Part shown: in pieces, positions 1-11,580 of the stretch
Numbering within the stretch: the first letter of the stretch is position 1
Layout of the letters: each line of letters opens with the position of its first letter
Origin: Urechis unicinctus
Taxonomy: Eukaryota > Annelida > Polychaeta > Xenopneusta > Urechidae
Assembly: GCA_034190875.2 (NCBI GenBank)
Contig: CM067354.1
Location: 42,732,775-42,796,774, forward strand
Length of the DNA stretch: 64,000 bases
Direction: 5' to 3'
The notes under the pieces: model-generated
Seen by the model: only the letters and a program-made list of their open reading frames with translations
The model's database searches: none
What the model was told of the DNA's origin: nothing
Position numbers and translations under genes: made by a program

Positions 1-1854
1 CAGACTGTCGCTAACAATACTGAATTTTCCCTTGCTTCACTATTCCCATCTCCGTGTAATTAGAGCACTTGCAGAGTCACCACACACGCCATTGCCTTCA
101 GGATGTTGCTTGCCCGATAACTGAGTGAAGATTTATACCGGAAAACCACAAGAACCTGCTACATTCTGTATACGGCTGTGCGTTTGGACAATAATATAGC
201 GACAATGCAGCGGTACAAATATTTTCTTAAAAACCGACAATTATGCGTTGTATTCAAAGCGCGCCCATTACTGCTTTGGTGTATACAGTAACATCTAGAC
301 CGACAGCACCATCAATTAGACGCGTTTAGCTGATAACCACAATGGGTGACTTGAGTTTGTGTCAGGGTGTTCGAGGGACCGGGAAAGCCCATCATCCAAG
401 CTGTCATAAATACGAGAAATGGCCAATATAGGTAATTGGTAATTGCACTGTGTGACTGCATGTTCAGTCTACATCTGCAGTAACAGTAAAGATTAGGCTT
501 ACTTGAGGCTGTTAAATGGCCATCGATAACTTCAAGAGACTCTGCCCTTCCAAAAGCTGCCACGTGGACCTATGCTATTGATATCACAACCACTTTTGTG
601 GTGTGGCTCTGAACCAATTGCAATTTCAATAGAGAGCCCTAAAAGCACTATATTTAGTCAATGTTGATTTATAAATGGAATAATGATTGGTATATATCGA
701 AAACACTATAACTATACTTAAACATAATGACCTGTGCAGAAAATATGAAACCGATGTATAGATAAAAGTGTGCGTCACCGTAATTTCACAATATACACAT
801 AACTTTTTGATTCGCTTGTCTATAGAACATAGAGATATTTTGAGTACGTCTGATGTATACTACTTCAGACAGTTTCTAACGTTTTTTTATTTCGTGGTTC
901 ATTGCGGTTCATGTTCATTGGAAATAGGCTTTGCATAAGTACACACACAAATAGCTAAATCATGAATTTTACATTAAAAATGTACACCCGCTGCACGGTG
1001 CGGTTGTCCGATTTAATTAAAATTATGCGTATGTCAGCGTTTATTTCCTTTCGTGCTGGTTGCTGTCAGTTTGACAGCACTGTCTTTATCATGTTGATAA
1101 CACCGATCATTGGTTGAGCTGGCCAATATAATACACAGCCATCTGATACGTAATACGGACGTCATCATAGCAGCCACTGCGTTTTCACGTAAGACCCAAA
1201 TCACCTCATCAGTTGAACCACTTTTCATCGATCTCTGGCAGTTGCGAAAATTGGTTGCATATTTATTACAATATCTTTCAGCTGCAACAATGAGCCTTAT
1301 GTGATATTCGAAAGAACAATAGCCCGTTGCATATCTGCATATGCAGCACCTAACAAGTTATTGCAAATGATTAATATGACAACATGAGTTTTCACAGAAC
1401 GAGAGTGACCCTGAGAAGGTAATTTACTGAAGAAAGGAAAATGCAATATTCGGTTATCACCTTTTGTAGCTGCTTGGGGACACTTCGATTGTGTCAATGT
1501 AGACGTGATGGGACACCGCGCTAAATCATGACCTGTTCTTCCAAATGCAAAAATCTCTACAGGCGATCCCATAGAATAATGAATGATCAACAGCTTACCG
1601 ATAAGCGCAGTAGAACGAGACTGCTAAAATAGCATTGATACATGACATATTGTTTCGTCTTGTATCTGAGTAGATCTACGTCGATCGATCATTGAAATTT
1701 AATCTTCTTCAATTCCATGCAACTCGCCACGCATGTTCGGACTTATGTATTCCAATACCAACGATGAATAAGTTACCATAAATGATAGCAATTGCTTTTA
1801 ACATGCATTCATCTTGTGAATTCGCGTTGTTTTACAATGAACAGAATGATTCAC

Positions 1855-2060
1855 GTCTTGCATTCCTCTACATTATTGATGGATGCAGTAGCAGGTAGCA
1901 GATGTTTGCTCATAGTGAGCGTTATATAGCGTAGACTCACATGGTCATTACCGTCGAGATAAAGAGACGTGGCTCGGCACAGAGGTGCCCAACAGATGCT
2001 GACCCATCCGCTGCTTGTTCCAATACTCTTTGGGATGGGAGGGGGTGAGGGTAGAGTATC
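1855..2060 (-). repeat. Dispersed short repeat (TA-associated family), copy 1
   Basis: On the minus strand this resembles 33645-33890 and 6395-6650. Shared stretches are a C-rich head, 'gagccacgtctctttat', 'gtaatgaccatgt', 'gcaaacatctgct' and 'gcatccat.aataatgtag'. This copy lacks the GCGCAGGTTCG end. Family type (SINE or short non-autonomous element) is not settled; I see no clear tRNA A/B boxes. Confidence 0.6.
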
Positions 2061-3910
2061 AATCAAACACAACAGTGGTTTTCTTCGCTTATACGGTATA
2101 GTTTATATTTTGGTTATGCGTCGTGCATATTTTGTATAGGTACGTCTCTTGCATATATGGCAATATATTATACACTGCCATAGCAATGGAAAAAGGTGCA
2201 GACAACATGAAAGTGAGTATCCTAATAGTGAATGCAAGGATCCATCACCAGTTGTCTTTGTCCTGTACAACAATAGAAGTCTCCATCATATCGCTCTTTG
2301 GCGGCTGCTAGTAAACATTATTCAATAGTATCAATGACTCTATGAGTATGATTAAATAAGCTGAAATAATGCATGGCAGATATAGTATGAAAAGCAATTT
2401 GTGATGCTGTGCGACGTGGCACGCAACGCAAATATTTTATCTCATGGAACCCGATTCAAGCGTAATTATTGTGGTTGCGGCACTGTTGAGAGAGGTCCTT
2501 GAGAATAACTTATCATTTAACAAACGCCAAATCTGCTTATGATGGAGACTCGATCGTACCCTTGTAAACACCACAGAAGATAGCTTAAATGAAAATTTTC
2601 GAACCTGGAAAGAGCACATAATTTTCTCGCTCTATTTTTCCATTACCTCTTGGGTGGTCGTGTTTATAAATCGTTCCTAATTCCTCTGAATGTTCAGCCG
2701 TGTGTATTCTGTTTTAGTCAAGCAATTCATCATAGCTACCCACCCCCTACCCCCGCTCCCTTCTAAGGAGGATATCTCTTAACCCCAGATATGTTCTTTT
2801 TTTGGCAATAGTGATCATGAAATGTAACCTGTGAAAATATCATCAAAACCGAAATCACGGGAAAATGGACAACACTAAAAGATGTTCGCAATAATAATGA
2901 TAACAATAATAACGCTACTGTTATGTTGTAACAAAGAGCAATTTGCGATCTGACCTATTACTTAAATCCGTGTTAAGTTGTAGTAACTAGGCATTCGGCT
3001 GACGTTGCTATGTGATGGAGATACAGAGCAACGACATCGGTTGATAATTGACAGCACTATTGTTTTATCAGAAAGTGTTTGCAAAGGTCAGTAACAGCAT
3101 CCATTATCTTATGTTACGTCATTAATAAAACACTTACAAGTTTTATTTAGTAATAGCCTCAAACTTGCAAAAACATCGTGTGAAATAAGATATTTGACAT
3201 ACTGGCCAATCTTTTCAATCTAATATATGTTTATCATGACTATATGCTGATTATATTGCAGGCCAGATAAAATACGGCATAATAAACTCAAAACATGTCT
3301 AGAGGTGCCAGATAACCAGTGAACTGCCCTAGAAGTTGACCATGAATTCACCATTGTAATGACCATTAATAGATATTCCGGATCCTATCAGACACAATAA
3401 ATGACGTCCTGTTGTCAAGTTGCTCAAGGTATGTCAATATTAATCTGTTTAAATATTATGTGTAAAATGCACGGAAACAATGTGAAATTGAGAACTATCT
3501 ATTTAAGATTGTTCCGCTGTCACATCTACCACACCTAACAGGTGATGGCATATCATTTAAATATATATAGAATGCTTAGTTAATCATAATATGTAAAACT
3601 GTAGCACTCTTTATTTGTACAATTTGACATCATCCAAACAGTTGACACAGACACACTGTGCTATTTCGATACAATATGCAAATGTTTCGCACGGTATGAC
3701 ATAAGGAATCGCAAATTAAATTGTGAGAACAAAATGAACAAGCTAGTAAGCTCAAAAGCACAAACCGTTACCCTTACACTTCGCTGATCTCACATACTGC
3801 ATTTTAGCTGCTGCAAATACGATAGCGACTATCCTTGTACACTATCCATGAGCAAGTGAGCATAATTGTCAAGACTAGAAGGTTTTATTTTTCACAAGCC
3901 ATGCAAGAGT

Positions 3911-4255
3911 ATAGATATAGATATAGATATAGAGAGAGATAGATATATATATATAGAGATATAGAGAGAGATAGATATAGAGAGAGAGAGAGATAGATAG
4001 AGGAGATATATAGAGAGATATATATATATATCTAGAGAGAGAGAGATATCTATATAGATAGATATAGAGAGATCTCTCTAGTAGATATATGTCTCTCTCT
4101 ATAAAGAGATATAGAAGGATAGATAAAGTCTCTATATATCTCTCCCCCTATCTCTCTATTTTCATCTCTATATAGAGGAGGGATATATAGATAACAAGAT
4201 AGATCTCTCTCTATATTATATATATATCTCTCAGATATATATATATATATATATA

Positions 4256-4317
<62 letters not shown>

Positions 4318-4318
4318 G
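3911..4318. repeat. Mixed GATA/GAGA/TA microsatellite
   Basis: GATATA and GAGA runs give way to interrupted TA/TC motifs and finally pure TA (about 4225-4312). The homologous locus in copy B (55030-55188) is pure TA, so this locus changed structure after the duplication. Confidence 0.95.
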
Positions 4319-4329
4319 CACAGCTGATT

Positions 4330-4560
4330 TTTTTAGTCGATGTGCACTTCACACCCACGTTCATCCCAATCCCACTCCGAGGGTAATAGAGAAGGGAGCT
4401 GGTTTCTTGGTAACAGTCACCACATAAAGATCCTGTCCCGGTATGGGTGTATTAATGAAGACGGTAGTAGCAATATACGTCTCCATTAAAAATCCGCCTG
4501 TTGCTGCCGCATCCATGTACAATGTACATAAGTGACATAACTAGAAGCTGAGCAGCGGTC
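4330..4560 (+). repeat. Dispersed short repeat (TA-associated family), copy 2
   Basis: This is a diverged member. 'gctgccgcatccatg.acaatgta' and the following 'aactagaagctgagcag' align with 33795-33850. It starts next to the long TA tract ending at 4318. Its duplicate in copy B is 55198-55440. Confidence 0.45.
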
Positions 4561-5540
4561 TAGGGACCGTTCATTTGCAATCATATATTGCCAGGAATAT
4601 ACCTGAACTATAGATAATTAGATCATTGGAATGTTGCAAAACTATTTTTCGGGGCTCGCTAAATAAATTATCGAAACTCAATCCATGTTCATTGGTTCAC
4701 AGCAAGTTCTGTACACGAGTATGCTCAATTTTACTGTTGCATTAATACACGGCGCCTTTTCCTGTAAATCACACACTAACAAATAATGTGATATTTGTAA
4801 ATTTGAATTGAGTCCGATGCACGATCGAAAAGTGTTGATTATTGAATCATTTACAAAGTGCATATTCTGTAAGATTGAGAGTAGTAGAGCAATACATTTA
4901 AAACCTCATACTTCTAGAAGCTGCGCTGTTCACCACTATACATCACTTTGCCATATTGCTTCTGCTCATGTGTACCACATATGTTTATGTAGTGATAACT
5001 TCAAATCACTTACTGTTCATGAGGTGCACTGTGCTGCTATAAGCAGGATAAATGAGCGCGTGGTGATAAGACCTTAGGACTCCGAGAAACAGTGCACGGA
5101 GTGAGGCGCTTCATAGTACTTTGAGTGTCAAGAAATTGTTTTACGCATTTCATTATATGCTCTGGTTGACGGTGGGTGTAAATATTTGGAATACAGCCCT
5201 GCATCGTATCATGAAATGGGATTGATATTTCGACCTCCTATATAAATGCTCATGCGTTGTAAATAATTTGAAATGGAAAGAAGCGAACAACAACCCAAGA
5301 GCGGTATCTTTACGAAGCGACTGGCAATGCGGTCTTAAATCGTATAGCATGGGAGATTAATGCGAAGCAAAGATACGAAATGAGCTTACGAACTTACCAG
5401 CAGCTGCTACACCTTGCGCAAAACCAGTCTTTATTGCATCAGTGGATAGTCTGATGTTTGCGTCAATGGATTGTACCTATCATTCATTTTACATGACAAT
5501 CAATATGTGCTTGACCAATTGTGGAGTTTGCTTTTGTTTA

Positions 5541-5670
5541 TGCTCAAGATCCCAAACACCCATGGTCACTCGCACCAAAGGGGGCGGAATCAGATATAAT
5601 ACATCGGCAGCCTCATGCTAATGCTCTTATCCTTGCAACTCATATTAATGCAACTCTTGAACCGTCCTGT
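5541..5670 (+). repeat. Second dispersed repeat family, copy A member
   Basis: This aligns with 24130-24270 and with the copy-B partner 56415-56545. Landmarks are 'aagatccca', 'tggtc.ct..cac.aaagg', 'cagat.taa.aca', 'ccttgcaactcatatt' against 'ccttgcatctcgtata', and 'cgtcctgtc' against 'cctctctgtc'. It is non-coding. Confidence 0.5.
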
Positions 5671-6394
5671 CAAATTCATGCGCAATAATCGATGCTCAAT
5701 GAATGTTATTGTACAATGTCGTGCATAGGATATCAATGCTGCTTCACAACATGCTCTTTAGAGGTCAATTACTTCTGCATGATTGATAACCTAATCTTGG
5801 CATCATCAAGTCAGAACTACATCTTGTGTACAATGAATGTCGATATTGCAAACACGGTCATGGCTAACTCGGCAGTTATTTTATTATTGTAATTTGAGCA
5901 TCAGTTCAACATGGTGTAGCTACCTTATCATTGTGAGATGTTAACACGCCATTAGCGAAGGGCTGCGTGATGGAGTCTTCAATTGTTGCCAAGGGAACAG
6001 ACTATTGGTTTTTAAACTTTGTCTTTATTGCGAGATCACATGGCTGGATGAGCTTTCCTATATAACATTGATGCACACGTGTGTAAGATCCTCTACTTTT
6101 GCGCGCATATGTGGCTTGCTTTAGGTAGAGCCATATAAATAGCATGTACGTTATTCGCTTTTAAGTATATCCGCTACGCCATTGAGCAGACACTAGAAGG
6201 AGAGTAAGGGAGCGTTTTAACTATATAACCTAATAAAGACAATGCACCTGCAACATGGTTGGCGGTCTTTACTTCAAAAACATATTGAGCGTTGGCATGT
6301 CACTGCATATAGTCCACCTTGCACGTCGAGCTTCACAGAATGAATTCGTTATCTGTAATATTACCCATTTCTATTGAATTCTGTTCATTTTGTC

Positions 6395-6650
6395 ATAAAT
6401 ACTCCAGTTCATCTCCGTTATAGCAGCCTATTGGACATCCCTCTGGTGGACAACGTATCATGCTGTCGACGTTACTGACCATGTTAGTGTTTGCTTTACG
6501 ACATTCAATAAATGCAAACATCTGCTTCCCGCCGCTGGATCCATGAATAATGTAGATGAGTGGTACTTCTTGGAGCTAGAAGCAAACCATTGCGTTCATC
6601 TGTGAACACCTTACTGGTGCGCGCAGGTTCGTATATATATGTAGCTAGGG
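6395..6650 (+). repeat. Dispersed short repeat (TA-associated family), copy 3
   Basis: This copy contains 'gcaaacatctgcttcccgcc', 'ggatccatgaataatgtag', and the end 'gcgcaggttcgtatatatat'. It is directly comparable with 33645-33890, which has the same end followed by a long TA tract. The duplicate in copy B is 57250-57520. Confidence 0.65.
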
Positions 6651-7068
6651 TCAAACATGTTCAACATAATAGCATTAAACATTAAACTGCTTTTGATTCA
6701 ACCAACAATACAAAACAATTGATTGATTGCTAAATAAATCCATCATACTATTGATCATTAAAATAATATGCGAACCAATAGATTTATAATATATCAACAT
6801 GTATACGATAGGTGAATAATCTTTAATCGCAGTTTACAGTGGTTAGTGCGTTTTCTGTCGTTGCCAAATACCATGAACATGATCAGTGTGAATACTATCT
6901 CTAAAGCGAAATACATCACCACAAGACACATGAACAGAAACGCAGTGGATTGCTATTTAACAATTAACAGATCAGACTGCAAAATACACCTGTGCCGCGG
7001 AAGTAAATAACTCAAACATTCATAAACACGAGGTACAGGCTTTATCAGCAGAAAATCTTCACTTGAAA

Positions 7069-7194
<126 letters not shown>

Positions 7195-7376
7195 GCATGA
7201 CGATTCTAACTAGACTGAATCGTGTGCAGTGCTACACATTGTGTACTAAATTACCCAAGAACATACCAGCAGCCATTCTTGTGGGGAACACTGCATCAGA
7301 CAATCCAATTATCTGTCACGCAATACCGATCTGTTAAAAAATGTACTGCATACCACTATTTTAACATGTCAAACGC
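7195..7376 (+). repeat. 182-bp block, direct copy beside (TA)n
   Basis: This segment is close to the reverse complement of 49418-49600. Shared landmarks are 'gaatcgtgtgcagtgctac', 'actaaattacccaagaacat' and, at the far end, 'ttttaacatgtcaaacg'. In both places the same end abuts a (TA)n tract, so the mobile unit was probably block plus TA tract. Confidence 0.85.
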
Positions 7377-7379
7377 CCT

Positions 7380-7895
7380 CATAATACCAAATTAAAGAGG
7401 TCATGTTATGTTCAAAACAACGTGCATTTATGATTAATGACGCTAGAACCTCAGCGTTAAGCAATCCAGTTTATCCCAGCGATTGCTATATAAACAAATT
7501 TGTATACGATATATTTGATGAATGCTAGACTATGTGTATTTACAAGTCATAGAAAGGCTCGACTATCCTTTTCTTATCAATATCTACACAGAATCAGTCA
7601 TAGCGGCAGACACGATTTCATGTCAAAATTGCTAAGGAGTTAATGCATTATTTGCTCGTTTATTGTATTCGTTTACCCAAGCACCACGTCGCTATTTCTT
7701 GATTCTCGTCATTTCATTGTAACCGTGCTTGGAATGGGTATTGTTATTGGCTGGTAAAAATGCAATCACTGCTGCAATTCATTCGCAGCTTTCTGTAAAC
7801 AGGGCTCAGAGCCGTGTTTTGCGAACAGAATTGATAGCAAAGCATCGTGCTTTGGAGGGCGCCTTTGTGATGCTGGTACTTATTCCCACTCGTTT
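7380..7895 (+). repeat. Segmental duplication copy A, second block
   Basis: This block matches 61426-61893 directly, with a few small indels and substitutions. Both start at 'ataatacc' and end at 'ggtacttatt'. A minus-strand reading frame crosses the block and is partly preserved in both copies, but it has no family resemblance and no start or stop agreement, so I do not call it a gene. Confidence 0.85.
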
Positions 7896-9000
7896 CAATG
7901 AAGGCAAATTCATGATCAATTGTAGGTTTTTTACAAAGGGGGCCTTTAAGAATCTTTTTAAATGATGCTTCATTCTGAAACAGGACAGGTTGCTTGGTGT
8001 GGTAATGTAGTTTTGTCATAGGTCGACTATGCGTGTATTCATTTGATATCAGTCGGTGCATTAAGTAGTACATTAGAATGTACAGTGTATGTATAGTCCC
8101 ATGCGGAACTGACTGACTGCTATCGTATCTATCAACCTTCTCTTTATGATGGGCCATATTGTTTCTTATATAGTACCCATCCATTCTGGTTATGTATTGT
8201 CCTGAGTCCGGTTGTACAAACCCACGCTCCTTGAAGTTACAGCGTTAATTTACATACTGCACAAACATGACTGACTTGTGAACACTTACCACGAATTGGC
8301 TAACGGTACATTGATGTGATCTGTATGAGATCAAATGCTTCCTATTAGGGCTCACTTGTTTTAATCATTCTTCCATATACACTCTCCATGTTGGAATCAT
8401 GTTGTGTTGTGTTGCGTCTCAATCGGGCGAACCGAAAATGTCGAAAGACATGGATTTGGTCGATGCATGAGCCTTTGATTTAAAAAAAACGCCTTCGCTA
8501 CTTAAGCGTACTGCTTAAACTAATAATGATTTCACGTCTTGATATTCGCGAACGTTCACAGAAGTTTACAGAATAGATGTCTCACATAACTCCTATGCAT
8601 TGTTGTTCTGTCACGTTGTCATTAATCACCATTAAAATCTTGGGTTCCTTCTGATTCTCCGAACATTTATAAAGATACATAGCAGATTACGCATCACATC
8701 AAATTATCAACCGCTAAATGTGTCAAACGCAACAAACATAATCATCGGAAATGTATTTGCACAACTTGCTTACTATGCATTATATGCGTATTTTTAACTA
8801 TCGATTAACACTAATTCGAAGGCGTAAAGGTAACTGTATAACGGGTCAATAACTTTCAGTTAACAAGTAATATATTTATATTTACGATCGCTTTGCCTCC
8901 TAGTGGATGGTTTTTATTTCTATTTTTGGGTAAAACTGAGGGATAACTGAAATAAATTGTTCTTCTTATAACTATATTTCCTCCTATATAGCTATACTCC
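7896..9000. other. Unassigned AT-rich DNA
   Basis: No gene or repeat was recognised. The reading frames are short and lack family resemblance. A short C/T-rich run precedes the left LTR at 9001. Confidence 0.5.
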
Positions 9001-9536
9001 TGTTATACTTATATTTCTTGGTTATTCGTATTTCTGCGCGCTCCTTCGTATATAGGAATATTGTAGCTGCTTGTAGTTGCTTGAGTGGGGACACTAGCCA
9101 GAGAAAATCCAGGAGTTGAGTTATTGTTGATTTTATTCTAGTTTGGCTTATTAGCTTTCTCTGGAATCTCGGGTCAGAATCTTGTTCAGATACTTCGTCT
9201 CTTCGCTAGGTAGCTCTCCCATGTACTTCGGCGAGGCCAGCTATTTTATCGGGGTTCCGGCATTGGATTACGCTCGGAACCACACCCACAGCTGGCCTCC
9301 CATTGGTCCAGGTATAGCCGGTCCCCCTTCACAAAGGTCAACCCCAACTGCTCATATGGGGCGTGGGCTCGAAGGGTCATTGGCCAATGGGAAAAGGTAC
9401 CAGCCAGGTCTATTATCAGGTCACACCCCCGTCTTAAGGGCGGAGGTATCCCCGGGCTAGTGAAACATGTCGTGCTGAAAATGGAAAAGAGGGGGAGCGT
9501 TTCAAAAGACAAAAGAGCTAGATTAATATCATAACA
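9001..9536 (-). repeat. Left LTR (3' LTR in element orientation)
   Basis: On the plus strand it begins TGTTAT and ends ATAACA, the TG...CA ends usual for LTRs. It shares with the right LTR 'tgtagttgct.gagtgggga' and 'tctggaatctcg.ggtc.gaatc'. The interior is more GC-rich than the surroundings. It is about 110 bp longer than the other LTR. Confidence 0.7.
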
Positions 9537-11114
9537 TCCTGATGTTATGATAAGTGGGGGCCGAATAGCGGCATTGGAACTTTTGGATGCATTGCAGGAC
9601 TTACAAGTGTGAACATATTCGTTTATGTCCCTGATCATCCCGATCCAAGTATAACGCGGCCGCATGACTGAAATCATTCGCGAAGCGCCCAGATGTCCGC
9701 CTAGAGGTGCATCGTGATGCATTTTGAGGAAATGTTCCTTGAGGTTTTGAGGAATGACTAACTGTGCCATTGCTTTATTTGGTTTCGGTCCCTGTGATGT
9801 TAATATGTGATACAGGAGATCGTCAGCAATAAAATAGTTTTGCTCGCATTTGCGCAGCACGTCTGCCTCTTGTTTATTGGTGGGAACGGTGCCATACTTG
9901 AGGAGTCGTAAAACTATACTGCATTGGGGATCAAGCCTTTGCTGACGCCTTATCTGTTCTCGGCTTAAGGTGATTGAATCCCAATTAGTTTTCGTTTGGA
10001 GCTCAGCGCGTTGAGTCTGCTTATCAGTTACTGCACATAGGGCTTCTGTTTCATAATTGTCCTCTGAATCTAGAGATAGCGAGGCAAGTTTATCGTGATC
10101 GCGAGGGAAGGCAGATAACTTGCCCGCTGCAGTGGCGGGAATAGTGCATATAGACTGATGCACGAATTCCTCATCCGATTCACCTGGTTGAGAGTTAAGC
10201 GATGGGATCACGTATGGCACATCATGAAACTTAACTTGAAGTTTTGCCGTTAACCGCGTTGTCGGCTTGCTTATTATTTCGGGGTGGTGAATCGCTGTTA
10301 ACAAATCGGGCTTGTCCGGTCGCAATTGAGGGGAGCAAAACGGTGGCGTTGTTGTAAGGGGAAGCGGATTAACAGGGGTGACCGTGTCAAGATCGGGAAA
10401 ACGATCGATGACGTCATCAGCATCGGTGCGGGTGATATCATAGGGGCGTCGACTTAATGCATCCGGGACAATGTTGTCCTTCCCTTTAACATGACTCACT
10501 TCAAATTGAAATTGCTGTATGAATGTGACCCATCTTGCTAGTCTACCCTGAGGCTGCTTTAACCCTAATATCCATTTGAGGGCAGAATGATCAGTATGTA
10601 ACTGAAATTTCTGTCCCTCAAGATACACTCTGAAGTGTTGAATTCCCCATACTACTGCAAGAAGTTCCTGTTCTGTAGTGGAATAATTTGCTTCAGATTT
10701 TGTGAGACCTCTCCCTGCAAACCCTATCGGTCGCAGCTTGCCGTCAATTTCCTGGCTAAGACATGCACCTAATCCTAGCTTACTAGCATCAGTCGACAAT
10801 ACGAACGGTTTGCTGAAATCGGGAAAGGCTAAAACCTGTGAACTTACCAGCGCCTTTTTCAAGGCGTCAAATGCAGTTTGGCATTCTGGCGACCACGTGA
10901 ATGATTGATTCTTCTTGGTCAAAGCATATAGAGGACGCGCAATAATTGCATAGCCACTGATGAACCTTCTGAAAAAGCCCGTTAATCCCAGGAAAGCACG
11001 TACGTCTTTAAGTTTTGTGGGGGTAGGGTAAGATTCAATTGCTTCTAATTTGTCAGGATTGGGTAATATGCCTTCTGGCTGCAATACATGGCCCAGATAC
11101 TTAACCTTTTTCAC
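9246..11114 (-). pseudogene. pol: Ty3/Gypsy pol remnant (RT end, RNase H, integrase zinc finger)
   Basis: The frame is open for 622 codons from its first Met, and pol-like residues continue upstream of that Met to the LTR edge. In order, there is the end of RT with YLGHVL (about residues 6-11) and the connection VRAFLGLTGFFRRFI (about 38-52). RNase H follows, with STDAS (about 107), EQELLAVVWGIQHF (about 148), HTDHSALKWI (about 174) and DALSRRP (about 218). The integrase HHCC zinc region spans about 462-505 (MHHDAPLGGHLG ... CKSC). The last 100 or so residues run into LTR sequence and are not pol. In the living family this polyprotein copies element RNA and integrates the DNA. Here it is a partial fossil with no protease or integrase catalytic core. 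Family assignment to Ty3/Gypsy is secure; the clade is not. Confidence 0.85.
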
Positions 11115-11155
11115 GGCAAACGAACATTTTCTGGGGTGTAGCTTTAGGTTGGGGA

Positions 11156-11580
11156 TGTTATGATATTAATCTAGCTCTTTCGTTTTCTTACTGTTACTCA
11201 CTGCCTGTAGTTGCTGGAGTGGGGACTAATCAGAGGAAATTAACGCGAGTCCTGAAGTAGAGTTGCTTATTTGGTTTATTCAGATTTCAACTATGAAGCT
11301 CCCTGGAATCTCGCGGTCCGAATCGTTTCTCTGACTAGATGAATCTCCATGACTAACCCATCTGGACTCCTTATAAAGGGTCCCGCGATAGGCCAGGCTA
11401 AAACAATCCCCACGTGACACGACGAGTCCACTTGGAGGGTGAACTCGCTTGTTGTGAGGATTGGTACAATCAGGGTTACACCCCTCCCAAAGAGTGGTGT
11501 GATGTAACCCGGGCTCTCGTGCTGATAAATTAGGTGGGGAGGCTTTTTAAGAACGTATGAGCCAGAATAGTATTATAACA
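11156..11580 (-). repeat. Right LTR (5' LTR in element orientation)
   Basis: It begins TGTTATGATATTAATC and ends TTATAACA on the plus strand. A TATA-like 'cttataaag' is present near 11370, although on the strand opposite the element. It resembles the left LTR over its first 150 bp but much less beyond that. Confidence 0.7.

Larger units (their letters stand above)
1..7068 (+). repeat. Segmental duplication copy A, first block
   Basis: This block matches 50520-57955 in the same orientation and order. The start of the window aligns with 50520, so the copy continues off the left edge. By eye, identity looks like the mid-90s per cent in the right part (4.4-7.0 kb) and lower with more indels on the left. 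A-only stretches include about 275-349, 1231-1396 and the GATA/GAGA-rich tract 3911-4220. The match stops where copy A runs into (TA)n at about 7069. It contains no recognisable gene; the short frames shared with copy B change freely and look non-coding. I infer a direct duplication of non-genic DNA. Confidence 0.9.
9001..11580 (-). mobile_element. Broken Ty3/Gypsy LTR retrotransposon
   Basis: Two related LTRs in the same orientation (9001-9536 and 11156-11580) flank a pol-derived segment read on the minus strand. Parts present are the late reverse-transcriptase segment, RNase H and the integrase zinc-binding region; gag, protease and most of the rest of pol were not found. At about 2.6 kb it is half or less of a usual Gypsy element, so it is broken, with about two large losses. 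The flanking bases show no convincing target-site duplication. The LTRs differ in length and sequence, which suggests either an old element or LTRs from related but different copies. Confidence 0.85.

Noticed and set aside
7744-8184. 146-codon minus frame as a conserved gene shared with 61694-61951
   Set aside because: The shared part lies inside the segmental duplication; the two frames differ in extent and have no motif.
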